Below, piece after piece: positions 37,806 to 46,718 of a stretch of DNA of 64,000 nt. Positions within the stretch are counted from its first letter, which is position 1; every line of letters begins with the position of its first letter. The DNA lies in contig LVCE01000001.1 in assembly GCA_002095075.2 (NCBI GenBank), forward strand, positions 310,001 through 374,000, read 5' to 3'. The notes beneath the pieces were generated by a model. It was not told the origin of the DNA. It ran no database searches and saw only the letters and a program-made list of their open reading frames with translations. Position numbers and translations under genes: made by a program. This DNA is from Francisella endosymbiont of Ornithodoros moubata. GTDB taxonomy: Bacteria > Pseudomonadota > Gammaproteobacteria > Francisellales > Francisellaceae.

Positions 37806-38722
37806 ATGAATTCTTCATTAGTAAAAGGCTACGCTAAGATAGTTTTAGCTTTGGTGTTTTGGGCAAGCTTATACCATATAGCTCCTTTACCACTTAGTTA
37901 TGTCGACATATACCTAGTTGGTTTGATTCGCTATGCCTTTGCATCGTTGATTTTTATTGTAGTACACTACCATTTTACAAAGACATTTTTCCACGGTTGA
38001 ATCTAAAACAATGGACATATGTTATTGCTGTAGGGTTTTTTAGTGTTTTTTTATACAACGTAACATTTCTATGGGCTGAGAAACTAATCTCGGGCAATAT
38101 TGTTGCTATTATCTATGCTTTTACCCCTTGTCTAATAACGATTTTGTCTAGCTATCTTTTTAAGATGAAAGTAAATCAACAGGCTAAAATAGGTATACTT
38201 GTTGCATTGCTTGGTACGATTGGCGTGGTTTTATTCTCTAATGGTGCAGTAGAATGCTTAAATGGTGTTCAGATTAACTTAGGTGAAGTATTAAGTGTCT
38301 TAGCTGTAGTATGTTTTGCAGCTTATGCAATCTTAGGTAAATGTTGTGTCAGAGAAGGTGTACACATGATTACGGTAAATACTTATGGTGCTATAGTTGG
38401 TATGATAATGTTTGCTATTGTAAGTTTATTTAAAGCAGATTTTTCGCAGTTAGCACATACCGATTTTAAATTCTGGGGAAGTATGCTTTATATAGCGGCT
38501 TTTGCAACTGTAGTAGCTTATATATGGTACTTAGGGGCTCTTGAAGAGATTGGCATATATAAGACAGCAGTATTCCAAAATACTCTACCATTTTTAGTTA
38601 TTCTTATTGGTTTTCTTTTTTATGGTGAGACTATTTCAACCTTATCTTTGCTATTTAGTAGTGTAGTATTTTTGGGTGTTTACATCACTAATGCTGCAGT
38701 TAATCGCAAGTCTAGCAATTAG
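37806..38722 (+). pseudogene. EamA/DMT-family transporter, split by one frameshift
   Basis: The first 64 codons (VKGYAKIVLALVFWASLYHI, DIYLVGLIRYAFASLIFIV) and the following 241 codons (LNLKQWTYVIAVGFFSVFLY to GVYITNAAVNRKSS) together make a ten-helix drug/metabolite transporter of usual length, about 300 residues. They lie in different frames, with one break near 37985-38000 (FFHG then TGA). The second half is clean, so the lesion is young or possibly a sequencing error. The substrate is unknown. Confidence 0.72.
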
Positions 38723-38724
38723 TC

Positions 38725-38930
38725 TTATAGTTTATTACGAAAATCTGCCCTATAAGGTGAATATGTAAAAACTAAACTGTCACGATTATGTACTTTAACT
38801 AGCTTTGAGTGTAGATTAGAGCTTGTTGATGTTTTTTCATGATATTTATTCCATAAATTTTTTTGATAAGAGTCAGCACAACCTGTTAGTATAATAGTAT
38901 ATTAGATAGAATTATGATTTTTTTTAGCAT
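38725..38930 (-). pseudogene. Small lipoprotein remnant
   Basis: On the minus strand ATG AAA-rich codons (MLKKIIIL) begin a lipoprotein signal. After one frameshift the lipobox ILTGC appears, followed by ADSYQKNLWNKYHEKTSTSS, then SKLVKVHNRDSLVFTYSPYR, and a stop at 38725. One frame break separates the start and the lipobox. No family is recognised. It stands convergent with the dead DMT gene, 2 bases apart. Confidence 0.4.
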
Positions 38931-39109
38931 AATTGAAAATGATGTATTAATATATAAATTTAAACTAATCAAAATATATTCTATCAGATTAAATCAAACA
39001 ACAGAGATCTAATTGCGATTTTACTTATTATTTTTTAAACTGCAGCTTTAAATTTTTACTATGTACTTATAAATAAGTATAGTTAATCTAAATAAGTTTT
39101 TTATTTTAT

Positions 39110-39470
39110 ATGACCAACTTTGTGAATGATAGTTGATTTTCATTAGTAGAGTTAATGGTGGTGATAGCCGTAATTGCTATAATTTCTTTTATAGCTATAC
39201 CGATGTATTCAAATTATCAAGTTAGAGTAAAGCTTTCTAGAGCAGATATTACAGCTCGAAGTATATATTAATGAAATCACTAATTATACATATGAAAGTG
39301 GAGAATTTCCTGATGAAGATTCTGAGTTTTTGGGATGTGTAGAAATAAATAAAGACAATTTTATACAAGTATGTAAAGAGAGAGCTGATGCACAGAATGC
39401 AACTGTCAAAGTTTATGTTGAAACAAATTTGGTACCTGATGTTGTGATCCATACTATCAGTATAATTTAA
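39110..39470 (+). pseudogene. Type IV pilin (PilE/PilA-like) pseudogene
   Basis: The start MTNFVNDS is followed by TGA exactly where the prepilin-peptidase glycine is expected, then FSLVELMVVIAVIAIISFIA and IPMYSNYQVRVKLSRAD, the classical N-methylated pilin helix with Glu at +5. A frameshift near 39250 is followed by ITNYTYESGEFPDEDSEFLG, then CVEINKDNFIQVCKERADAQ, which contains a possible disulfide pair, ending at 39470. The glycine codon change to a stop and the frameshift make it non-functional. Confidence 0.75.
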
Positions 39471-39709
39471 TGCTGACTGATTAAATATTTTAATTTAGAA
39501 GTATAAATTATTGAGTATTAAAAAGTTATCAGTTTTAATGGGGGGTGTTTTTCTAAATATTTATTTTTTTAATGCTATAAACTTGAAATAAATAAAATAG
39601 CAGGAAATATTCCTAGTAATATGGTTTACAGGTATTTCTAATTAACAAAATGCTTTAACAGAGTATCTCCTTCATCACCACATCTATTCCATCTAATCCT
39701 TTACTATAA

Positions 39710-40122
39710 TAGAAACTACGACAACTGGAAATATGTGGGGTATTTTATGTTCAGGTCCTAGACCTGCAACGAGATCAATTCTTCCAGATTGAAGCAAGGG
39801 ATGTTTAACAGGTGATAATGGTATCTTACTGTTGACTTTTAGAGGAGATAATCAAAGAGTAACTTCAAGAACCATTCTTAGTGATGGCAATGAGTATGAT
39901 ATAATAAATGAGCCTGATAGTGATTATGTTTATATTCAAAGAAATAATTCAGAAAGGTTAGGAAATCAAACTAATCCCGAAGTTGTATCAATTATCGAAG
40001 ATTTTTTTAATGAAAAAGGTGATTTTATCGCCGGGGTTGGTCAAGGTTCTGCAATGTGTGATAGTTATTCGTGTGATGAGGATATTGCAGGTTTTTGGAG
40101 TAAGTTGTGTATAGTACCATAA
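39710..40122 (+). pseudogene. Unrecognised remnant downstream of the dead pilin
   Basis: One frame reads GNMWGILCSGPRPATRSILP, TGA at 39790-39792, then SKGCLTGDNGILLLTFRGDN, and continues open to 40122 with EVVSIIEDFFNEKGDFIAGV and four Cys in GSAMCDSYSCDEDI and the last residues. I do not recognise the family. The paired cysteines suggest an exported protein, possibly a minor pilin or pilus-associated protein given its neighbour. Nothing clear is seen in 39471-39709. Confidence 0.4.
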
Positions 40123-40129
40123 ATATTAT

Positions 40130-40434
40130 AGAATCTTTTATTTTCTTTATTTTCTCTAAAAACCATTTATCAAGAGAGATTATACAATTACTATATTTGA
40201 TCGATTGATAATTACCACTTTTATAAATTGAACTAATATTAGAACAAAGACTATTACGATATTTTTTGAAATTTTTAATATAATGGTTTTGTACATTATT
40301 TAGTTTTGTATCATATTATTTGCATTTGTGACTTTAAACACGCATTTATTTTATAAGTATTGCTATTACAAACTTTATTTGCAAATACTAGAGAATAGGG
40401 AAGGTTACTAAAATCGTAAGTATTGTTTTTTCAT
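40130..40434 (-). pseudogene. DUF1311/LprI-like exported protein remnant
   Basis: On the minus strand the ATG at 40434 is followed by a short broken signal region, then CNSNTYKINACLKSQMQ. After another break comes NFKKYRNSLCSNISSIYKSG, then NYQSIKYSNCIISLDKWFLE. The spacing of Cys and the KKYRNSLC...C motif match the LprI/DUF1311 family (W/FxKYRDxxC ... C). That family includes periplasmic lysozyme-inhibitor-like proteins. Stops and shifts make it dead. The assignment relies on a remembered motif. Confidence 0.4.
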
Positions 40435-40455
40435 GGTTTTTAATCCTTATAAGAT

Positions 40456-41505
40456 TTATATTTCTAATATATAGCTATCTGAATCAATAAATTCATCAAT
40501 TTTATTTTTTTCTGTAGTTGTTATAAAAACTTGTGATTTAAGTTTTTTAAGATAGTTAAATAATGTTTGTGTATGAGTATTATCAAGTTCAGAAGTTATA
40601 TCATCTATCAGATAAATACATTTATTATTATTTTCAGAGTTATGAATTTCTCCTTCTGCTAATTTTAGTGCACAAATAAGTAATTTTTGTTGTCCACGCG
40701 AGAAAGTATCTTGGATAGGTTTATGATCTACAGCTAGAACTATATCAGCTTTATGTGGACCATGATTAGTGACTTTATATTTATTGTCATAATTAAAAGA
40801 TTCTTCTAGCACTTGAGATAGATCTTTATGTAAATTCCAGCCTCGAAAATATTCTATATCTAGCTTTAGTTCAGGATTAAACTTAGCTAGAATTTCATAG
40901 ACTTTAGGCTTGAGTTTAGCAAAATATGTTTGTCTTTTATAGTCAAGTATTTCAGCAAACTCATAGAGTTTTTTATCTATACTGAGTATATAGTTATATG
41001 GATAGTTCTGTTTTAAGGCTGAGTTTCTTTGTTTTACGAGAAATTTGCTTTGTTGCCATATTTTAAAAAAAGTTTTATCAAGATAAAAAGCTCCCCAGTC
41101 GAGCATTTTACATCTTTGTTGTGCTCCAGAGTTGATGATATTAAAACTCTCAGGGTTTATTAGTTGTATAGGAAGATTACGCGTTATTTCAGTATGATTT
41201 TTTTGTATCTCTGAATTTAGTTTCGAAATATTATTACTATTTTTTTTGCGTGATAGCGATATGGTTATTTCATCTGGGTTATAAGCTTTTGTGTAGAGTA
41301 TAAACTCGTCACAATTATGATTTATTATTCTATTTAACTGTGAGCTACGAAATGAGCGACTATGTGATAAAAAGTATATCGATTCAAGGATTGATGTTTT
41401 ACCTGAGCCATTTTTACCAACTATAAAATTTATACTTTTTTTAAAGTCAAAGCTTTTAAAAGATATATTTCTAAAATTTTGTAAGCGTAAGTTAGATATA
41501 TACAT
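40456..41505 (-). CDS. recF: DNA replication and repair protein RecF
   Basis: This 349-residue SMC-like ATPase loads RecA at gaps. Walker A is [20 protein letters not shown] near residue 30. The signature region is [18 protein letters not shown] near residue 268, and Walker B is [16 protein letters not shown] near residue 298. The N-terminus [14 protein letters not shown] is canonical. It is not next to dnaN and gyrB as in E. coli, which is common in rearranged genomes. It is intact. Confidence 0.93.
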   Translation of the reverse strand: MYISNLRLQNFRNISFKSFDFKKSINFIVGKNGSGKTSILESIYFLSHSRSFRSSQLNRIINHNCDEFILYTKAYNPDEITISLSRKKNSNNISKLNSEIQKNHTEITRNLPIQLINPESFNIINSGAQQRCKMLDWGAFYLDKTFFKIWQQSKFLVKQRNSALKQNYPYNYILSIDKKLYEFAEILDYKRQTYFAKLKPKVYEILAKFNPELKLDIEYFRGWNLHKDLSQVLEESFNYDNKYKVTNHGPHKADIVLAVDHKPIQDTFSRGQQKLLICALKLAEGEIHNSENNNKCIYLIDDITSELDNTHTQTLFNYLKKLKSQVFITTTEKNKIDEFIDSDSYILEI

Positions 41506-41507
41506 TT

Positions 41508-41859
41508 TTTAGATAAATTCTAAGCTAATATTGTAAATTTGTTGTTTAGTATAGCAGGATTTAGCTGATAAATATTGCTTAATAGCTCAAAAATCTTAGG
41601 GATATTTTCTGGAGTATTGATATTATCACTACTATTGTAGAGCTATATATCTGGTGAGTCTGTTTCTAAAACAATATTTTGTAGCCCAATTTTTTGTAGA
41701 GTCTGTTTGAGTTTTAATTTTGTATGCGAGATTATTCCCCAATTCCTAATTTAAAACCGAGATCTAGTTAATATCTAGCTGGTTAAAGTTTTGTAGTAGT
41801 TTTTGACGAGTTTTATCAAAAATATCAAAATCTAAGTAACAATGCGTATCAATAAACAT
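41508..41859 (-). pseudogene. tatD: TatD-family deoxyribonuclease remnant
   Basis: The minus-strand ATG at 41857-41859 begins MFIDTHCYLDFDIFDKTRQK, the metal-binding HxH-type opening of TatD with the second His replaced by Tyr. A stop follows, then a large internal deletion. The C-terminal part returns in other frames with ETDSPDI, and then NINTPENIPKIFELLSN before recF. Only about a third of the normal 260 residues remains. The family takes part in DNA repair and quality control. Confidence 0.72.
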
Positions 41860-41926
41860 CGATGTCTAGTTAAATTCTTTAGGTTATTAAGTTATAATAT
41901 AACCCAATATATTATAAGAATAATAC

Positions 41927-42046
41927 TTTTCGTCATCCTAAACTTTCTTATTGAGTGAGTATAGATGAAGTACAGAATCTCATATAACCTATATTTATTG
42001 TGAGATTTTGGAATAAACTCAGCATGATGTTGAGATAGTATTAACA
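41927..42046. repeat. Degenerate interrupted palindrome upstream of glyS
   Basis: The left arm starts CGTCATCCTAAAC and ends CAGAATCTCA. The right arm runs GTGAGATTTTGGAATAAACT then CAGCATGATG. The two ends are imperfect inverted copies related to the TCATCCTGAAC-type repeats seen between genes in many small bacterial genomes. About 20 bases in the left arm (TTGAGTGAGTATAGATGAAG) have no mirror. It could fold as a long hairpin in the glyS leader. No second copy is evident in the window. Confidence 0.35.
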
Positions 42047-42078
42047 AGAAAATAAACATTTATCTATAAGGTTTGTAA

Positions 42079-44163
42079 ATGAGTAAAGTTACAAAAGATT
42101 TTTTATTTGAGTTAGGTACAGAAGAGCTACCACCAAAAGCACTAAGAAATTTAGCTCATTCTTTATTAGACAGTGTAGAAAGTCAGCTAAAAGAGGCAAA
42201 AGTTAGTTTTGGTGATACTAAATGGTTTGCTTCACCAAGAAGGCTATCTTTTATAGTCAAAGATTTAGCAGAGTCTCAAGAAGATATAGTAATTGAAAAG
42301 CAAGGACCATTGGTAAGTATTGCCTATAAGGATGGTGAACCTACTCAAGTAGGTTTAGGCTTTGCAAATTCTTGTGGAGTTGATCTTGATCAATTAGATA
42401 GAATTGAAACTCCAAAAGGTGTCAAGCTTTTCTATAAAACTACACAATCTGGTCAATTAACAGTTTCTCTATTACAAGAAATTATCATCAAAGCACTTAA
42501 ACAATTACCAATTCCAAAGATGATGCGTTGGGGAGATTCTGATGTTGAGTTTGTAAGACCAGTACATTGGGTCTTAGCACTATATGGTAATGATATTGTT
42601 GATATCGAAATTTTAGGGCATAAAGCTGCTAATATTACTTATGGACATAGATTCCATCATCCACAAGCTATAGTAATTGATAATATTAGTGATTATGTCA
42701 AACTACTAGCTGATGTCATGGTGCTTGTAGATTGGGATCAGCGTAAGCAAATGTTGGTTAAGCAATCTAAAGATATTGCCAAAGAAAATAATTATCAGGT
42801 AGTTTTAGATGATGATCTAGTCGAAGAAGTTTGTGCTATAGTTGAGTATCCAAATGCAATGCTATGCAGTTTTAGTAAAGATTTCTTGAGAGTTCCACAA
42901 GAGGCTTTAATATCTTCTATGGAAGAGCATCAAAAATGTTTTGCTCTTTTGGATAAACAGGGTGATTTAGTCGCTAATTTTATTACAATTTCAAATATTC
43001 AAAGTAAAAAGCCGGAACTGGTAACATCAGGTAATCAAAAGGTAATGAATGCTAGGTTAGCAGATGCTACATTTTTCTATGATACCGATTTAAAGACACC
43101 TTTAGAACAACTACTACCTAAACTTGAGCATGTAACTTTCCAAAGTAAACTTGGCAATATGTATCAAAAAGCTCAAAGAATAGCTAATACAGCACAAAAG
43201 TTAGCAGAGCTAAGTAATTTTGATTCACAAAAAGCATATAGAGCGGGGCTTTTAGCAAAGGCTGACCTAGTTTCAAATATGGTGTTTGAATTTACAGATT
43301 TACAAGGAATTATCGGTAAATACTATGCAAAAGCTCATGGTGAAACAGAGACAGTAGCAGAGGCAATAGAGCAACAATATTGGCCAAAGTATTCTGGAGC
43401 AGAGTTGCCAAAAACTGATGTTGCTGCATGTGTTGCTTTAGCTGAGAAATTAGATACCTTAGTCGGTATATTTGGTATTGGTCAGAAACCAACAGGTAAC
43501 AAAGATCCATTTGCGCTAAGAAGATCAGCAATAGGTATCTTACGTATATTAAGAGATACAAGTGTTGATATATCTCTAGAAAAGGTTATTGATATAATTC
43601 TAGAAAGTTATAAAAAAGTTAATAATTTAGAATTTAAAGCTGATGTAAAAACAAAAGTAATATCTTTTTGTATAGATAGACTCAAAAATCTCTATAAAGA
43701 AGAGGGTGTTGCTGTAGATATTTTTGCAGCTATTAATAATACTAAATATGATTCAATTAAGGATTTTGCTGCGAGGGTGCAAGCTGTAACTAAGTTCTAT
43801 AATTCAGATAAAGCTCAGAGTCTAATAGCTTCAAATAAGCGTGTAACTAATATTCTTAGTAAGAATGCTACAGATAAAGCTTACTATTATGATATTGAAC
43901 TTGCTAAATCAGTGGGTAATGAATATGAGTTAGCACTTGCTTATAGTATCGAAGAAGTTGTTCCTGATTTTGATAAGTATCTCAATAATCGAGAATATGG
44001 TTATGCTTTAGAATTATTAACTTGTCTTGATAAAGTAATTAGTGAGTTTTTTGAAAATGTAATGGTAATTGATGAAAATATCAAGATAAGAGAAAATAGA
44101 ATTGCATTGCTTGCAAATTTGCGTAAGATGTTTATTGGAGCTGCTGATATCTCTAAACTTTAA
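42079..44163 (+). CDS. glyS: Glycyl-tRNA synthetase beta subunit
   Basis: This 694-residue protein is the large subunit of the alpha2-beta2 glycyl-tRNA synthetase. The opening KDFLFELGTEELPPKALRNL is the diagnostic start. HRFHHPQAIVI, FGIGQKPTGNKDPFALRRSA near residue 475 and the C-terminal anticodon-binding-like domain are all present. Length matches the family. The alpha subunit gene glyQ, often adjacent, is not in the window, so the two are unlinked here. Confidence 0.95.
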   Translation: MSKVTKDFLFELGTEELPPKALRNLAHSLLDSVESQLKEAKVSFGDTKWFASPRRLSFIVKDLAESQEDIVIEKQGPLVSIAYKDGEPTQVGLGFANSCGVDLDQLDRIETPKGVKLFYKTTQSGQLTVSLLQEIIIKALKQLPIPKMMRWGDSDVEFVRPVHWVLALYGNDIVDIEILGHKAANITYGHRFHHPQAIVIDNISDYVKLLADVMVLVDWDQRKQMLVKQSKDIAKENNYQVVLDDDLVEEVCAIVEYPNAMLCSFSKDFLRVPQEALISSMEEHQKCFALLDKQGDLVANFITISNIQSKKPELVTSGNQKVMNARLADATFFYDTDLKTPLEQLLPKLEHVTFQSKLGNMYQKAQRIANTAQKLAELSNFDSQKAYRAGLLAKADLVSNMVFEFTDLQGIIGKYYAKAHGETETVAEAIEQQYWPKYSGAELPKTDVAACVALAEKLDTLVGIFGIGQKPTGNKDPFALRRSAIGILRILRDTSVDISLEKVIDIILESYKKVNNLEFKADVKTKVISFCIDRLKNLYKEEGVAVDIFAAINNTKYDSIKDFAARVQAVTKFYNSDKAQSLIASNKRVTNILSKNATDKAYYYDIELAKSVGNEYELALAYSIEEVVPDFDKYLNNREYGYALELLTCLDKVISEFFENVMVIDENIKIRENRIALLANLRKMFIGAADISKL

Positions 44164-44175
44164 TCTAAAAATATT

Positions 44176-44513
44176 TATTTCATTATGTTGTTTAGAGCCA
44201 AAAACTGGCTTTTATAGTGATGACTTTTGCCGTACAATAATCATGATCTCATGTCGTATGTGCAATAATGACACAGGAGTTTTTAGAATATACCGCATCT
44301 AGAGGTAATGATTTATCGACACCGAATCCTTTTTTTGATTTTACTGGTCTTAAGCCGGGAGGTAAATGGTTTTTGTGTGCTCTGTGATGGTTAGAAGCAT
44401 ATCAAAATGGTGTTGCTCTAGAGGCTGTGCTTGAATTAACCCATTAATCAGCTCTTGATGTAATCAAAAAAGAGTATCTATTTGAGAAGGCTTATTTTAA
44501 TGCAAATGCGTAG
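44176..44513 (+). pseudogene. DUF2237 family protein pseudogene
   Basis: Immediately after glyS, LEPKTGFYSDDFCRT matches the start of the DUF2237 family (TGFYRxGxC). After frameshifts the same protein continues MTQEFLEYTASRGNDLSTPN, then FFDFTGLKPGGKWFLCAL, TGA, WLEAYQNGVALEAVLE, and a stop at 44511-44513. The conserved RGNDLSTP and GLKPGxxWCLCA blocks make the family clear. The function is unknown in all species. Confidence 0.7.
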
Positions 44514-44514
44514 A

Positions 44515-45487
44515 TAAGAGTTGAGCTAAAAACAACATTACCACATAGCACAAACATTGTTAAAGTGTAGATTAGAGCATTATCTAGATCTAAGCTATTA
44601 AATATTATTAAAGTAATGAAGCTTAGAATGATTAACACGCCACTATAATATAAGAATTTTAATTGTTGTACTCTGCTTGAGTATTTCTTTATGAATATAT
44701 TTGCAAAAATAGTACTAACACAACATAAGCCATAATATAAACAATACCAGAAAGAGCCAGTTGCATAATCACCGATATATCAAAGCTGATAATGATATAT
44801 ATAAATAATGCTGCAAAAATAGTGCCAATAGTAACAGTTGCTAACATAAAACTAGGATTGGTTAGATGTTGGAAGTAGCTAGGGATTAGTTTTTAGTAGA
44901 CTTGATTTTCTATCTTTGTGTTTTAAAGTTTCTTCAATTAAGCATGCACAGATAAGCATAACCACACGATAAATAGTGAGAAAATGAAATGTACTTTGCC
45001 ATATGTGAGTTAGCTTAGTTAGGATAATACCAATTATTGGTGCTTCGATAGGAGCAATTAGCAATATTATGATTATAGATACAAGTAGTAAGCTGGTAAG
45101 TTTAACGACTTTGTAGCAATCGTGCGCAATTGAAAAAGCAATTACAGCACCTACACAGTCAGATAAGCCTTAAAGTAGACACATAATCTCAAGCATCTTA
45201 AAGTTATAGCTATAAGAGCACAGTACTTATAATATAAATAATACTTCCAATGATTATAACTTTCTTGCGACCATATTTATCAGATATAGCCTCCCAGAAC
45301 AGCATACCAAAAGAGAAGCCAATAAAGTAGGTTGCAAAAGTTGTCAGAACTGTACTATTACTGATATCAAAACTACCAGCTATTAAGGGAATCGCTGGCG
45401 CATAGGTGTTTACAGCTAGAGGCGGTAAGGCAGCAAATTATGCCAAAATTATAGGAAATAGTTTAGAATTTTAGTTATAAGTTTCAT
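44515..45487 (-). pseudogene. Bcr/CflA-type MFS multidrug transporter pseudogene
   Basis: Minus-strand fragments in shifting frames read PLAVNTYAPAIPLIAGSFDI, STVLTTFATYFIGFSFGMLF, SDKYGRKKVIIIGSIIYI (the MFS loop 2-3 motif) and IAPIEAPIIGIILTKLTHIW, all typical of the Bcr/CflA efflux family. Stops are frequent, and no segment longer than about 60 residues remains open. The start ATG is at 45485-45487. It is convergent with the dead DUF2237 gene. Confidence 0.75.
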
Positions 45488-45491
45488 AGAT

Positions 45492-46610
45492 CTAAATTGT
45501 AGTTTGAATAATTTTATTTTGTGCTATCAACAGTATATACTCTTTTAATTTTTTGCCAACTATTTCGTATCTCCAACCAGTAAGGAGTTTGTTATTTGTG
45601 TAGTTAATATCAATACTTAGATTATATGCTAGTAAGCGAATATCTTTTCTTGAGGCAATTATACTAGAATCAAACTTAAGTTGCTTAGTATGTGTATCAA
45701 AAAAATCAACTATCTTATCATTTAATTCTGTAGATAATTTACCACCACTCTTTTGTTCTAGGATTACTTGATCTAAGCTTTTAGTTGAGCTAAGTGCTGT
45801 AATAACACCTTTTTTAATCCAAGGTTTTAATCTTTTTAGCTCATCGTGGTCAAAAGAGCTAATAGATTTAGGGTTTATACGAGCTATCGTATATAAGATT
45901 TTATTATTAAAAATAAACCTTACAGGAATATTTTTTTCTTGAGCGATCATTTCACGCCATTGTGCTATTAAAATAGCGTTTTTTTGAGTTTTTTCATCAA
46001 ATTTTTGGATATTACCTATTTTGGTATGGATACTTTCAATAGAGTTAAATTGTGCTTTTTGTACTTCAATTAGTTCTTGCTCAAAAAAATCTTGATATTG
46101 ACTTTTAGCTAGTTGTTGTTGCAAATACTCTTTTAGTTGTATGAGATATTCAACATCTTTGATAGCATAGTTAATTTGCTTTTGTGTTAGTGGTCTATTG
46201 TGCCAATCTGAAAACTGAGATTCTTTTTCCATTTCAATACCTAAAATTTCTTTCAGAAGAGTTTTTAGAGACAATTGTGTTTGAAAACCAAGAAAGGCAG
46301 CTGCAAGTTGTGTATCAAAAATATTATTCACTTCACAGTTAAAGAACCTTTTGATAATAGGAATATCATTAGTTGCCGAGTGGATTATTTTTTGGATATC
46401 CTTATCCGTAAAAATGTCCTTTAACTTACTAAAGTCTAGTTCTTTAAGTGTATCTATTAAGAATATCTCATTTTCAGTCGCTATCTGTACTAGACAAAGC
46501 TCAGGATAGTATGTACGCATCCAGTAAAATTCAGTATCTATAGCTAGCCGAGATGTGTTTCTAAGAATTTCTATCACATCATTTAATTGCTTATTTGTAT
46601 TAATTATCAT
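45492..46610 (-). CDS. rnd: Ribonuclease D
   Basis: This 372-residue 3'-to-5' exoribonuclease trims tRNA precursors. DEDD active-site motifs are visible: LAIDTEFYWMRTYYPE near residue 18 (Asp, Glu), IIHSATNDIPIIKRFF near residue 78, and INYAIKDVEYLIQL near residue 145. An HRDC domain occupies about 205-290 (ILIAQWREMIAQEKNIPVRF). Length fits RNase D. It is intact and 109 bases from the divergent uvrC. Confidence 0.92.
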   Translation of the reverse strand: MIINTNKQLNDVIEILRNTSRLAIDTEFYWMRTYYPELCLVQIATENEIFLIDTLKELDFSKLKDIFTDKDIQKIIHSATNDIPIIKRFFNCEVNNIFDTQLAAAFLGFQTQLSLKTLLKEILGIEMEKESQFSDWHNRPLTQKQINYAIKDVEYLIQLKEYLQQQLAKSQYQDFFEQELIEVQKAQFNSIESIHTKIGNIQKFDEKTQKNAILIAQWREMIAQEKNIPVRFIFNNKILYTIARINPKSISSFDHDELKRLKPWIKKGVITALSSTKSLDQVILEQKSGGKLSTELNDKIVDFFDTHTKQLKFDSSIIASRKDIRLLAYNLSIDINYTNNKLLTGWRYEIVGKKLKEYILLIAQNKIIQTTI

Positions 46611-46718
46611 CGTTTTTTTAGTTAAAATATTTATAGAAATTTAAACTTATCTATTTAGTTAGTATAAAAGTTTATATATGTTAACATTTTTCATAAAATC
46701 AGTGTTTAATAAAATTAG

